From Aradus depressus (taxonomy: Eukaryota; Arthropoda; Insecta; Hemiptera; Aradidae): 64,000 bases of DNA. The DNA is taken from positions 13,013,601-13,077,600 of the forward strand of contig OY759225.1 in assembly GCA_963662175.1 (NCBI GenBank), written 5' to 3'. Below, piece by piece: positions 22,531 through 32,409 of this stretch (the stretch's first letter is position 1; each line of letters begins with the position of its first letter). Below the pieces are notes generated by a model, which did no database searches, was not told where the DNA came from, and was given only the letters and a program-made list of their open reading frames with translations. A program made the position numbers and the translations under genes.

Positions 22531-23232
22531 TTTTTTGTCTGTATAATGTTGATCGCAACTGTTACCATGACGCAACAACCAGCTACCAAGAGGACTTCAT
22601 TGAATGTGGATGACTTGATTGGCCTGAGAGAGGAAGGCCACCCAGCGGTAGCTCCTCAGGGCGAAATTTAAAACAATGAATATTATGGTTATTATCAATG
22701 AATGGGGATTTTATGATTTTGTTTCAAGAAGTGGGGGGGTTGTAATTTGGGATTATATGATTTTGTTTCAAGAAGTGGGGGGTTGCAATTTGGGATTACA
22801 TTAAGTCACGGTTTCACCTCCTCTTCAATCTCCTGGGAGGATTGTGTGGCAAGTGTGGTGAAGAATGTATGGATTTGGGTGTGAAACCAATTTGTTGTGG
22901 AAACGTCTGTAAAGGTCCTGAATTGTGTCGTGTACTGTGTTTATCATGAGGTCATTGTGAAGTGTTCTGTTACTTACGTATGGGGGGCATTGTGTAATGA
23001 GTCTGAGTGTCTTTGACTGGAAAACCTGGATACGTTTCAGGTTAGATATTTTAGCCGAACCGTAGATTTGTGAGCCATACATCCAGAGTGGCTTTAGTAG
23101 AAATGTGTAGCAGTTACGCTTTTGTGTTAAGGGTAATTTTGAATGTCTGTGCAGAAGAGAATAAAGCATTTTAAATCGTTTGTTTAGTGTATTACGTATG
23201 AGGCTTGTATGTGGGTTCCATGTCAGTCGTCT
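22483..23232 (-). mobile_element. Jockey-clade LINE 3' end with poly(A)
   Basis: T43 at 22489-22530 is the poly(A) tail of a minus-strand element. Upstream on that strand come a 3' UTR, with a 50-bp stretch (TTTTGTTTCAAGAAGTGGGG) duplicated in tandem, and the end of the reverse transcriptase ORF. It is 5'-truncated at about 23232 where repeat B begins. The 3' UTR is shared with 53090-53240 (GTGGCCTTCCTCTC). Confidence 0.85.
22825..23230 (-). pseudogene. Jockey-like LINE ORF2, C-terminal part
   Basis: Reads RLTWNPHTSLIRNTLNKRF, KMLYSLLHRHSKLPLTQKR, YTFLLKPLWMYGSQIYGSA, KISNLKRIQVFQSKTLRLIT, PPYVSNRTLHNDL. The motifs TWNPHT, LLKPLW.YG.Q..GSA, IQ.FQSK.LR.I and YVSN.TLH are the post-RT region of Jockey-clade non-LTR retrotransposons. 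Past the apparent stop, another frame gives PPRRLKRR, a stop in place of W, then NRDLM: one frameshift and one nonsense change. The RT catalytic YADD region and the endonuclease are not present. Confidence 0.85.
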
Positions 23233-23320
23233 GTTTTGGGAGGGGAGCGAAAAGTTAATTGATTAATTCGTTCTGGGGAAGTACATTGCCGGTGATGCAC
23301 CGACAATTTTTTTTTTGTAC
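23233..23320 (+). repeat. Repeat B terminal end
   Basis: GGAGGGGAGCGAAAAG, ATTGATTAATTCGTTCTGGG, GAAGTACATTGCCGGTGAT and GCACCGAC: a well-preserved B 3' end followed by T9. 23321-23515 after it is not assignable. Confidence 0.75.
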
Positions 23321-23519
23321 CTATTCATCCATGAAGGCCCCGTAAGGTTTCTTGTACGTTCGGGCAAAGTAGAAACAACGGAAGAGGGGTGGGAGTGGTC
23401 GATTACCAGGTGCCATCCGGAGCAGGTGCAGGTGTAGAGGCACATGCGAGATGGGGGGGCAGGCTGCATCGAACAGGCAATTAACACACATTGCCTGACG
23501 GCTTGCCAGTTATCCAGGA

Positions 23520-23635
23520 GGAGCACGCCGTCCTTCGAATGAGACGTTATTTGATGCTTGATGTCAAGAGATGAAAGAACGCTCTGGTTGTAGACGAAAT
23601 GACCTCGTAGTTAAAGCCCAGACATGAATCTCAAT
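23520..23635 (+). mobile_element. SINE1, internally deleted old copy
   Basis: GAGCACGCCGTCCTTCG, then a jump to AAGAGATGAAAGAACGCTC and CCTCGTAGTTAAAGCCC. Head missing, middle deleted. Confidence 0.6.
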
Positions 23636-23814
23636 AACTCTTTCAATATCCCACTCTGTGGGGAAATGCTGACGATGAGACATGTGATTGAGGGCTATCA
23701 GAAGCTGTCCAAGCTTCGGGGCAACACTCCAAGATATATTTTTTGAGAGAACACCCAGATCCCAAAACCTAATAAAATTTCTGAAAGAGATACTAATATT
23801 ATTGCATACTTAGA

Positions 23815-24030
23815 TATGCTGTGATAATAAAAATAAATAAATAATAATATTAACACATTTCCTGTAGAAATTAGCTGGTCATCTATTAATTTTTGATTTG
23901 TACAGTAGTTTCCGAAAAGGGTCTTAATAAAAATAATTTAAACTGTAAGACGTGCAATTTTGAAGAAAGTGCAAGTATATAAAAAAAATGCATTTATCTA
24001 ATCCAAAGATTTTTTTTATTTGGTTGACAG
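23815..24030 (+). repeat. Repeat C, copy 3, partial
   Basis: ACATTTCCTGTAGAAATTAG, TAGTTTCCGAAAAGGGTC and GACGTGCAATTTTGAAGAAA match copies at 8.7 and 14.5 kb. Confidence 0.65.
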
Positions 24031-24039
24031 GGAAAAATA

Positions 24040-24645
24040 TTAAGTTTATATTTTTTAAATTTATTTCCGTTAAACCAATACATCAAAAAGTGTATATATT
24101 AAGATAGCTTTTAAATTAGATTTATAACTACTTGAATCTAACTCACGTATGATTAGTAGTAATAACAAAACTATTAAAAAAAGTAAAATGAAATTAATAA
24201 AAACTGAATAAATAAATACTTAAAAATATGTGAGTATAAAAAAAAAAATAAAACATAGATACATTTATAATAAGTAGACACAATTTCAAATTTAATAAAA
24301 ATTAGGATAACTATTTTTCAAAAATCTCTTCGGAAGTGTCTTTATCCGAACGACGTTTCGGGACGTTCTTACGTCCCTTCATCAGGTCCCAATGTGCGAG
24401 ATATAAAAAAGAAAAAGAAAACAATATAACTCTAACAATATATGAAAAATAAAATAAATATATATATTATTCAATTATAAATGAATAAATAAAACAATAA
24501 CGTACATTTGACTGACCTTTAAGGTGTGGAGGAACTCTGCCCAAAAAATAAAAATGAAAGCTTTGTATCAAATAATGTTTTTGACTATGAAACACGATGT
24601 TATTATTTTTGAACAGTGAGAATAAAATTCAGTTTCCGTGTATAG
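24040..24645 (-). mobile_element. PLE-a copy 4
   Basis: Longest and best-preserved PLE-a flank: TTTCCGTTAAACCAATAC on the left, AGATAGCTTTTAAATTAG, then GTGTCTTTATCCGAACG, the hammerhead complement and ATAACAATATATGAAAAA. It is followed by the same GTGAGAATAAAATTC sequence as at 6370. No frame with RT or GIY-YIG motifs. Confidence 0.65.
24343..24392 (-). ncRNA. Hammerhead-like motif, PLE-a copy 4 (best a copy)
   Basis: Minus strand: CUGAUGA, stem II GGGACG/CGUCCC with loop UAAGAA, GAAA, then ACGUCGUU. ACG-U-CGU is self-complementary except for its central base, so two copies could pair there; GUU is a permitted cleavage triplet. The first stem I pair is a C-C mismatch, so a standard fold needs help from outer pairs. 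Confidence 0.6.
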
Positions 24646-24755
24646 GGTTTCCTTGAAATTTTAGTCGAAACGGTAAATTTTGGTGAAAGAGCGAAAATTT
24701 AGTTGAATAATTCGTGGTGGAGAAGTACATTGACGGTGATTGACCGACTTTTTTG
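24646..24755 (+). repeat. Repeat B terminal end
   Basis: GAAAGAGCGAAAATTTAG, GTTGAATAATTCG, GAGAAGTACATTGACGGTGA and TGACCGAC. Confidence 0.6.
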
Positions 24756-24999
24756 AAAAATGATTTTGCCCTCAACTCCCTGACTGTATGTGTGGAGTGT
24801 GGAGTGTGGATATACGCTTTCTGCATCCACACTATGGCCGACCCCATCACTTTCACACTATCCTCTCTTCATATGATGTCCATTGTTCTTCTTCTTCAGT
24901 GCTGATTGCAATCCAGGATTTCCTCAAAGTCTGAATATGATGTTAACATTCAATCAAGTCCTGTAGGTTTTCGAATTTAAGATATGAATTTTTTTATAT

Positions 25000-25143
25000 T
25001 ATATAATTTATTTTCTCTATAGTTAGTTAAAAATATAAAGAAAAACGAATGTTTTTTTAAAATACTGTCTATTTCACAAGATATATAAAATATATGGGAG
25101 TACTTTCGGTATTGCTACCATCTTCAGCCACGACTTAACAAAT
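25000..25143 (-). mobile_element. PLE-d end, copy 1
   Basis: Carries the d-type hammerhead (25094-25131) and downstream AT-rich sequence with GTCTATTTCACAAGATATA and AAGAAAAACGAATG, matched at 34204-34262. Coding sequence is absent. Confidence 0.6.
25094..25131 (-). ncRNA. Hammerhead ribozyme candidate, PLE-d copy 1
   Basis: Minus strand in order: stem I GUGG, core CUGAAGA (the variable seventh base is A), stem II GGUA/UACC closed by the GNRA loop GCAA, GAAA, stem III AGUACU (self-complementary), cleavage triplet CUC, stem I CCAU. All invariant bases are present and stem I gives three Watson-Crick pairs plus one wobble pair. As stem III is a palindrome, the expected active form is a dimer or tandem arrangement. 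Confidence 0.8.
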
Positions 25144-26265
25144 ACTAAATGGAAACCTGAGAAGCAGCATTAAACTTGCTATGACACTCCCCTATAATAA
25201 GGGTCATATCTACTATCTCACTAGCGCTGAACATTTTTTATAATTATCCTTTTATTATTATAATTATTACAATCTGAGTATTTTTATATTAAAGTAAAGA
25301 AAAAAATACATTAAGAACCATTCTTAACTTCAGTTACAATACTCACTCTTTTCAAAGGATTAACACGTCAAACACTGAGATCAGATTTTGAACCAACATA
25401 TCTCCTCCGGTAGTTTTACAGGTACAAAGATTTCTTTTGCGGGGTTCTTCCTAACTTTTTAATTAATTTTAAATTGTGTTAATTGTTAATGGGCTTAAAA
25501 GGTAACCCTTTCCTTCCGTTGGCCATTTAAGCCTTATTACATTAAATTTTTAATTTTTTTTCACACCACTGCATACCACTCGTTGAGACGTACAACTTTC
25601 ATTCTTTGTAAAATTTTGCTAGCACTAATCGTTTCCGAATTATTTGGATTGTGGCCCGTTTATCTGGGACACCCTGTATACTGTGAAATTGTGATATCGC
25701 CTAAATTGGCCGACAAATAGATTTTTAAAGTCGTTTTTTAAACAAAGTGTTATCACAAAGTGCGTTTTGACATAAAAGCAATTCGCATAATAAAAAAATT
25801 TTAAAATTCATATAAGTAAAATAATTGATGGAATTTCTTGTTTTGTTGTTACTTTACTCTAATAAACACAAGTAATCGGAATATTGCAAATCCCCGAACC
25901 CGATGCAGTTTCCTCATTGGAATTAAATTAGGAATAAACTGCATCCTTAGAAAATATAAGGAGATAGATAGATTCACTATTTATTTTATTCACATTTATT
26001 TTATTACATGTGTACCTCCTGTAAACTATTGCTTTAGTTTGGGCTGATGTTTTTGGCCTGATGTGACAAACTAAATCAAAAGTGATAACGTGTTCTCCGA
26101 TGAAGCGATATCTCTGTTGTTATCATCTATACTACCATTTATTTGCTATTTGGCAAGCACCGAATGTGTGGAGCACAAGGACCGACAATGCAGAAGGCAT
26201 GTGCTCGTCTCCTTTGATGTGGCATAAAAGACAGACAAACTAAGGGAATAGTGAGCACCCGAATG
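25144..26265. other. Unassigned AT-rich stretch
   Basis: No gene recognised. At 25650-25680 the sequence CTGGGACACCCTGTATAC resembles the CAGGGTGTCCC-type terminus that recurs in insect repeats, but no partner end is visible here. Confidence 0.45.
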
Positions 26266-26269
26266 TTTG

Positions 26270-26372
26270 TGATCGGCCTAGGGCGAGCACTGGCGAGCGA
26301 CTCATCCACACTACTAGCGAGTTCAACAGTTGCTCGGTATTTGACAAACACCGCATGTCTGGAGCCGGCTTT
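26270..26372 (-). repeat. 100-bp dispersed repeat, second copy
   Basis: Reverse complement of 13055-13158: GCTCGCCCTAGGCCGA and GGTATTTGACAAACACCGC with about 10 percent differences. Only these two copies are seen. It gives matching minus-strand and plus-strand frames, but nothing identifiable. Confidence 0.7.
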
Positions 26373-26435
26373 AGATTCATTCTGCTCACATTCAGCAGCT
26401 CTCGACTCCTTTTCTCCAGAGGGTTCCATAACAAA

Positions 26436-26779
26436 GGTTAGGTTAGGTTTTATGACTCATGCCCGGGCTTTAACTACGAGGTCATATCGCCTACTACCAG
26501 AGCGCTCTTTTGTCACTCTGGTGGACATGAGCCCGACTCTACTATGGGAGTCCTAAATTTTGCCTACCCTAAATTTTTATTCACCTAGGGTAGGGGTCTT
26601 TAACGAGTACCTGACATCGTACAGGCTCGGGACCATCGCTTAACGTCCCATCCGAAGGACGACGTGCTTAAGTTTATTTTACCTCCCAGATAAAATAAAC
26701 TAAGGGCCTCGGTCGGGTTACGAACCCACGTTCTTGAGCTCAGAAGTCAAGCACGCATACCACTGAGCTACCGGCGCCC
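26436..26779 (-). mobile_element. SINE1, full length with target duplication
   Basis: Complete with tail GGTTAGGTTAGG on the plus strand. CCATAACAAAG (11 bp) lies directly left of the tail and again at about 26799-26809. Between the head and the right-hand duplication are about 15 extra bases (TAAGTACGCTGGTAC), possibly non-templated or a longer 5' end. Confidence 0.88.
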
Positions 26780-26979
26780 CTAAGTACGCTGGTACCCATA
26801 ACAAAGAGTTTTGAATGTGTTAACTATTAGAGGGGTCCCTAACCCTCTCCAGAACTGAATGTTTCCTCATTACTCACCTGTTTATTGTGGCAATAAACAG
26901 CTTCTTAGAGATCCCGCAGAATGGTTCCGGTCCTATGAGTTCACAGGCACCTATTAATAATCAGCTGAATCTGCCATAG

Positions 26980-27356
26980 AGAAAGGGGGATCAAAAAGGT
27001 TCCAAACTCAAAAACCCCAATAAATGTCGATTTAATGAATGTATCGATACATTCAGAAGGCTCTGTATAATTCAAGTATTGAATTTCAGCACTTACTATC
27101 AATAGGTTTGCAGGTACAGCGAAAACTTAATTGATTAATTCGCGTTAATCATCGCTGATGATGCACCGACCAATTATCGCATCTAACTTTTTTATCTCCG
27201 TCTTTAGAATGAAGAGCGTGTGAAGGTTTTTTTACTTCCTCGACTATACAAAGTACAGGAGACGTTAAATAATTGGTCAGAAATTCGATGTCGAGTTTTC
27301 AGCGAAATTTCGTGTTTTCCAACACCCTGATTCTAAAAAAAACGCAAACTTAATTG
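26980..27356 (+). repeat. Repeat B pieces flanking PLE-c on the left
   Basis: Modules with AATGAATGTATCGATACATT and a partial end (CAGCGAAAACTTAATTGATT), then an outer end in the same orientation (TTACTTCCTCGACTATAC, AATTCGATGTCGAGTTTTC). It stops at CAAACTTAATTGAT, which is the left copy of the PLE-c target duplication. Confidence 0.65.
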
Positions 27357-27436
27357 ATGCATGTGTTAGTAAGATGTTGTGGGACAAGATTTCTCAAAGA
27401 AATAAAAGATGTTGTCTTCCCACTGTTTTATTTTTG

Positions 27437-27478
27437 ACCAGAATCGGTTTTCAACGCAACAGCGTCATCATCAGTGGT
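27437..27478 (-). ncRNA. Hammerhead candidate, PLE-c left arm
   Basis: Minus strand: stem I ACCA, CUGAUGA, stem II GACGC/GCGUU with loop UGUU, GAAA, stem III region AACCGAUU, C, stem I UGGU. Core and both outer stems are intact; stem III deviates by one base from the palindrome AACCGGUU of the other copies. Confidence 0.78.
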
Positions 27479-27926
27479 ACATCTATGATAGAATAAATAT
27501 AATATACAAATAATGAAAAGTATAAATCTTAAAGCATCAGGGTACAGAGTAACAAAATAAAAACTTACCCCACCCACACAGCGTAGCGGTTAAAGGAGAA
27601 CTGGCATAGCTCAAAGGAATGGGGATAACTAGGTTCACTCACTATACATACAAAAACATTCATTCAAATATAATCAATAACTATAAAATAAATCATAATA
27701 GTAAATTATCTCTGCAATAGTATAAAATTCTCCGTATAGCCGAAAGAATTTTTGTCATAAAAAATAATAAATAAATATAAATAAAATAAAATACACATAA
27801 TAAATATCTTTATAAAACCCAGCCAAAAAAACGTTTACAATACATCTGTTAGAGGACAGGTACTTGCCTTAGTTTTGGACCAATCTCTCACACCAGGTAG
27901 GTCAGGCAGAAGGGAGATCTTAACCT

Positions 27927-28196
27927 CTACTTTTTGTTAAGACTGTTCGTATCCTCATATAAAGAAAGTCGCATCTCCAAGCCTTCTAAGATGTCCGTAC
28001 GTCTTCCCTTGGTACCCTCGTGCAACAGTGCCACTCTATGGGTACCAATATGGCCCTCATTTAGACAATGAATGTAGAACTCTGAATCCCTTCTTCGTAG
28101 ATGTTTCTTAGTCCGTATGTATAGTTTCCTTCCTGTCTGTCCAATATATATTGCATTACAATCTCCACCATTATTGTGTATATTTAATGTATGTTT
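27927..28196 (-). pseudogene. Penelope-like GIY-YIG endonuclease, C-terminal fragment
   Basis: A stop-terminated minus-strand frame without a start codon (about 89 residues): HNNGGDCNAIYIGQTGRKLY, IRTKKHLRRRDSEFYIHCLN, EGHIGTHRVALLH, EGTKGRRTDILEGLEMRLSL, YEDTNSLNKK. The C-x-AIYIGQTGR signature, the R/H pair (IRTKKH), FYIHCLNEGH and the LEGLEM acidic motif match the GIY-YIG endonuclease that ends Penelope ORFs; it nicks target DNA for reverse transcription. The frame is open to its stop, so decay is modest, but the RT part is gone. Family assignment is from motifs; a profile search would confirm it. Confidence 0.85.
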
Positions 28197-28686
28197 TTGT
28201 GCGTAGAGTGAGTGAACCTAGTCTGTCCTACCTGCTGTTACAGACTGGTTCCAAACTAAGGCAAGTAGCTGTCCTGTAACAGATGTATTGTAAAATGTTT
28301 TTTGGCTGGTTGTTATATATGTATTCATTATGTGTATTTTATTTTATTTATATTTTTTAACTCTGTGATTTATTTCTTTGAAATTTTTATTTATTATTTT
28401 TTATGACAAAAATGCCTTCATAGTATGGAGAATTGTATACTATTCCAGAGATATTTTACTATTATGATTTATTTTATAGTTATTAATTATATTTGAATGA
28501 ATGTTTTTGTATGTATAGTGAGTGAACCTAATTATCCTCACTCCTTTGAGCTACGCCAGGTCTCCTTTAACCTCTACGCTGTGTGAGTGGGGTGAGTTTT
28601 TATTTTTGTTACTCTGTACACTGATGCTTTAAGATTTATACTTTTCATTATTAGTACATTATATTTATAGGTACTATCATAGATGT

Positions 28687-28728
28687 ACCACTGATGATGA
28701 CGCTGTTGCGTTGAAAACCTGTTCTGGT
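28687..28728 (+). ncRNA. Hammerhead candidate, PLE-c right arm
   Basis: Plus strand: ACCA, CUGAUGA, GACGC-UGUU-GCGUU, GAAA, AACCUGUU, C, UGGU. Same as the left arm, with a different single deviation in stem III. Confidence 0.78.
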
Positions 28729-28770
28729 CAAAAATAAAACCGTGGCAAGACGTATTTTATTTCTATGAGA

Positions 28771-28815
28771 AAACTTAATTGATTAATACACACTGTGGAA
28801 GTACATGATTTACCA
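28771..28815 (+). repeat. Repeat B end, right flank of PLE-c
   Basis: AAACTTAATTGATTAATAC and GTGGAAGTACATGAT continue the B terminus interrupted by PLE-c. 28816-29180 beyond it holds no recognised feature. Confidence 0.6.
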
Positions 28816-29184
28816 AATACTTAATTTTATTCATGTGAAGTATTCCCACTGGAGGGTACTTAATTTCCTGGTTAAGTCCACTAACTTGTCTATCATTACG
28901 GTGGAAGCTCCCAAACGTCGTATTACCTTGATTTTGTTGCTATCCCCTGTCTTTAGAAGGAAGGTCGTGGGAAGGTTTTTTTCCCCTTGAAAAGTGTTAG
29001 TCGTTCTGAGAGTCATTTTGAGTCAGTTCTATCCCAACTTTGGCATCCTCAATGTGCTTCTTCCTTAATTTGTTTGTTTTTTTCGTTTTTTACTAAAAAA
29101 AAAAATGTCAAAATCGTTGGACAACCGGATCGACCTTAAATATACCAAAAAGATCTTTGCGTTCTTATGTGAAGACTTAATGAC

Positions 29185-29800
29185 TGAAGTTGGCATACCT
29201 GATGCTTGTATGTATGGAATTTTATATATATAAAATTAAAGTGTTTGTATATATATTTTGGGTTTTGCAGGAATTTCGTGTTTCCATCCCCCCTCGATCG
29301 TTTGGGCTAAAAAGCCCTCATTCTAAATTTTGTGTCGATACATTCATTACATTAACAGGTGTCGTCCTTATGGGGCTTTGAATTTACATATCAAATATCG
29401 TGTCGATACATTAATTTTATCGGGAAGTATTGTGTTCAGGCACATAGGTAGTTAATATTTTTTTCCAAAAAATATAGGACAAGTTATGTAATCGATCAGA
29501 AATTCAATACTGAATTTATGAGTCAATCAATTAATCATTTACTCCCCCCCTCCTACTTACATAATCCTCATACTAAATTTTGCGTCGATAAATTCATTAT
29601 ATCGGTAGTTATAGGGGTTTTTCAGTTGAAAGCTCCCTCTGATTCAGCTGAAAATTAGTAAGTGTTGTCCTTATAGGGCTTTGAATTTACATATGAAATT
29701 GCATGTCAATATAGTCACTACAACGGCAGTTACGAGAGCTTTTGTGTTAAGTTTCCCCCCAACGATCTGACATCATTAGATGTTGTCCTTAGAGAATTCT
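29185..29800 (-). repeat. Repeat B modules
   Basis: At least four modules with TCGATACATTCATTAC, GGTAGTTATAGGGGTTTTTC, AATTTACATATGAAATT and CCTTATGGGGCTTTGAATTT, with an internal end fragment at 29440-29520. Confidence 0.65.
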
Positions 29801-29945
29801 GGTCACACTTACGCTAGAGGATTCCCATGCAATTGCAATTTTTGTTAGCTTTCCTAAAATCATTAAATAACAATTTAATTTTAGGAAAATTGAACGTCTC
29901 AGGTTATTACAGTTCGAAAATGACATTTGTTAATTTACAACAGTT

Positions 29946-30188
29946 TTGAGAAAAAATTACTGTTATGACCAACTCAAAAAGTACAATGCGGCTATAAATG
30001 GTGAAGATATTGAATTGGATCTACAACCTGAAATTATAAGCAGCTACAAAAAATGCCCCATCACAAGCGTCAGCGTCGAGAGATCGTTTTCCCAGCTAAA
30101 ACACATAATTAGCGACAGGCAGCACAGTTTTTCAGACAAGAATTTTGAAATGTATTTATTGATAAATTTTAACGCATCAAATACTTAA
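29946..30188 (+). pseudogene. hAT transposase C-terminal (dimerisation) fragment
   Basis: The frame opens after a stop at 29931 and has no ATG at its start. It contains CPITSVSVERSFSQLKHIIS, then DRQHSFSDKNFEMYLLINFN. P-I-(T/S)-S-V-S-VERSFS is the conserved hAT dimerisation signature used in transposase oligomerisation. About 80 residues remain of a normally 500-700-residue protein. No TIR or 8-bp duplication is seen nearby, so the ends are lost. Confidence 0.7.
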
Positions 30189-30189
30189 G

Positions 30190-31145
30190 TAAAAAATATA
30201 TATACAATTAATTTAAGTCAAATTCTAGGCCTCGAGTAATGTGGTCAACTCTTTTGTATTTGTATATGCTTTTATAATTAAAACATGAAGGTAAAAAAAA
30301 AAACTTGTGCTTTGAGTAAATATTTTTTATAAATTGTATGAATAAATTCCTTTAGGCTTTTTATTTTATAGATTTATTTTTCAAATCCTACCCTATTTTA
30401 TGCTAAAAAAAAGAGTTATTTAATTTACAAATTAGATACAATTTTGTTTTAGCAGAAAAACAGATAATGGCATAATTTTATTTTTTGTTGCACATTTTTG
30501 CACGTTTGCATTGTTGCACGCCTTTTTATTGTAAGTTTTTAATTTTTTTTTTTTACTGCACGAAATCCGAGCTATAGTTATCGCGTTCACAGGCACACAC
30601 TTTTTTTTTTTTTTTTTTTTTTTTCATTTTTGGAATGTGGAATTTTTGACAGGTTAGGTAAGGAGTAACTAAAAAAATATTGCTAATAATACTGAGTACT
30701 TGATAGTAACATCATTTTAATTAAAAGTAATTTTTTAATTAATTGTTAAGATGGTTAAGGTGGGAGATGTTCACAGTCGACTGAAGACTTACCTTGAAAG
30801 TAAAGAAGATTGGCACGGATATAATTACGGTTAGACTCCGTGACGGACACCATATGACCTTGTTTTCTAGCTCAACCTACGGATTTGTTTATTTCACAAC
30901 CTACGGATGGAGAAGTCATCTCAACGTTGTAATAGGCTGTCTGTCTGTCAGAATAAAATAAAAAAACTATTTTTTTTTGTGTCTCATGAAATTGATAACA
31001 TGCCGAAAACCTGCTTTGTCGGACCAAGTTAGAGATAAATTTAAATTGTAGAACAATACTTGAGTTAACGGAACCCAGGTTGAAAAAATGGGGTTTGGTC
31101 TTTTAAACGACGAAAGGCAGGTGTAGTAATTTAGATGTTCTGGCC
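30190..31145. other. AT-rich stretch with minor repeat B
   Basis: Homopolymer T24 at about 30601, a B fragment (CATTTTTGGAATG) at 30625, and otherwise unassigned sequence. No frame of interest. Confidence 0.5.
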
Positions 31146-31148
31146 CCC

Positions 31149-31423
31149 TTCATGCCCGGGCTTTAACTATGAGGTCATATCGCCTGAAAGAGCGACGAAA
31201 GAACGCTTTGGTGGGCATGTGTCCTACTCTACCTACTCTACTGTAGGAGTCCTAAATGTTGCCTACCCAGTTTTAGTTACCTAGGGGCGTTTACATGACA
31301 TCCCTTCCGAAGGACGGCGTGCTCAAGGTTTTTTCAAATTCTAGAAAAACGGAAGGGAGTCGGCCGGGTATCGAACCCGCGATTTTGAGCTCTGTACGCA
31401 ACCTATGAGCTATTGGTGACATT
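31149..31423 (-). mobile_element. SINE1, diverged subfamily
   Basis: CATGCCCGGGCTTTAACTAT to ATGAGCTATTGGTGAC. It differs from the main group by CTCAAGGTTTTTTCAAATTC in place of the usual CTTAAGTTTATTTTACC; the same variant is seen at 49578-49710. Confidence 0.75.
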
Positions 31424-31433
31424 TTAAAAAGTA

Positions 31434-31515
31434 TAGTAAAACCCCTTTGCAAGGGGCAATCACGGGACCAAGAAAATGGTCCATTTCAAAAGGGTGTCCG
31501 TCGAGGATAGTTAAA
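31434..31515 (+). mobile_element. Pogo-like left end
   Basis: TATAGTAAAACCCCTTTGC and GGTGTCCGTCGAGGATAG resemble the terminus and interior of the remnant at 51487-51963. It is cut off by an A-rich tract and the next SINE1. Confidence 0.5.
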
Positions 31516-31545
31516 AAAAAAAAAAAAACTATATACGTTAGTTAT

Positions 31546-31862
31546 TATGACTCATGCCCGGGCTTTAACTATAAGGTCATATCGCCTACTACCAGAGCGC
31601 TCTTTCGTCACTCTGGTGGACATGAGCCCGACTCTACTGTGGGAGTCCTAAGGTCTGCCTACAGTTTTGCCTACCCTAAATTTTTATTCACCTAGGGCAG
31701 GGGTCTTTAACTAGTACCTTACATCGTACAGGCTCGGGACCATCGCTTAACGTCCCATCCGAAGGACGGCGTGCTTAAGATATTTTACCTCCCAAATCAA
31801 ATAAACTAAGGGCCTCGGCCGGGTTTCGAACCCACGAAAACGAACCTTGAGCTCAGAAGTAC
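31546..31862 (-). mobile_element. SINE1, 5'-truncated
   Basis: Body complete from TTATGACTCATGCCCGGGC to CTTGAGCTCAGAAGT, then ACATATATAGG instead of the A-box head; no TTAGG tail remains. 31865-32190 after it is unassigned. Confidence 0.8.
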
Positions 31863-32189
31863 ATATATAGGTAACGAATAATAGATAATCAGATAAAACA
31901 CCCATAATGATAGGTATTATGGATTTTAAGTTAACAAATTTATCCCTTGACTTGCTAGGCGTAAAATCTCTGATAAAGATATCTGCTCCGAAAAGTGTCT
32001 GCAAAAGTACGAGGCGACAGGACAGTTGCTTGTTCAAGGATTTTATGTTGTCAAGAAATATACGCTAACGTGAAGATATCAGTAACATTAACTACGGGGA
32101 TCACGTAATGTCAAGGATAACGTAAGTTTCACTCGCCGTCACACATAGTATATAGGTTCGTGAGCTAACTTATGAACTGAATCACTTCG

Positions 32190-32400
32190 ACGTTGTCTTC
32201 CCACTGTTTTATTTTTTAAGTCATCATCAGTGGCACATTTATGATTGAATAAATATAAAATATAAATAATGAAAAGTATCTAACATCAGAGTACAGAGTA
32301 ACGAAATACATAACAAAAAATTGATTCTCCCATCCGTATAATTTACAGGCTAAAATACTACTGGCACAGCTCATTTACTTTTAAAAAATATTAAATAATT
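32190..32400 (-). mobile_element. PLE-c fragment, hammerhead deleted
   Basis: GTTGTCTTCCCACTG, TTTTATTTTTTAAGTC then CATCATCAGTGGCACAT: about 25 bp comprising stem II, GAAA and stem III are deleted. It continues with AGTACAGAGTAACGAAATA as in the other c copies. Confidence 0.7.
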
Positions 32401-32409
32401 TTTTTTAAA

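Larger units (their letters stand above)
27357..28770. mobile_element. PLE-c, fold-back copy with GIY-YIG tail
   Basis: A 1414-bp insertion bounded by AAACTTAATTGAT (27344-27356 and 28771-28783). The outer roughly 500-bp arms are inverted copies of each other (CCACTGTTTTATTTTTGACC ... its complement), each carrying a hammerhead motif. The centre encodes the end of a PLE endonuclease on the minus strand. PLEs are known to have pseudo-LTRs in direct or inverted order, and hammerhead motifs in them have been reported. Here the RT domain is missing (5' truncation) and the left arm serves as 3' UTR. Confidence 0.85.

Noticed and set aside
25650..25680. Terminus of a GGGTGTCCC-type insect element
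   Set aside because: Only one end is visible and no matching inverted end lies within several kb, so no element could be delimited.
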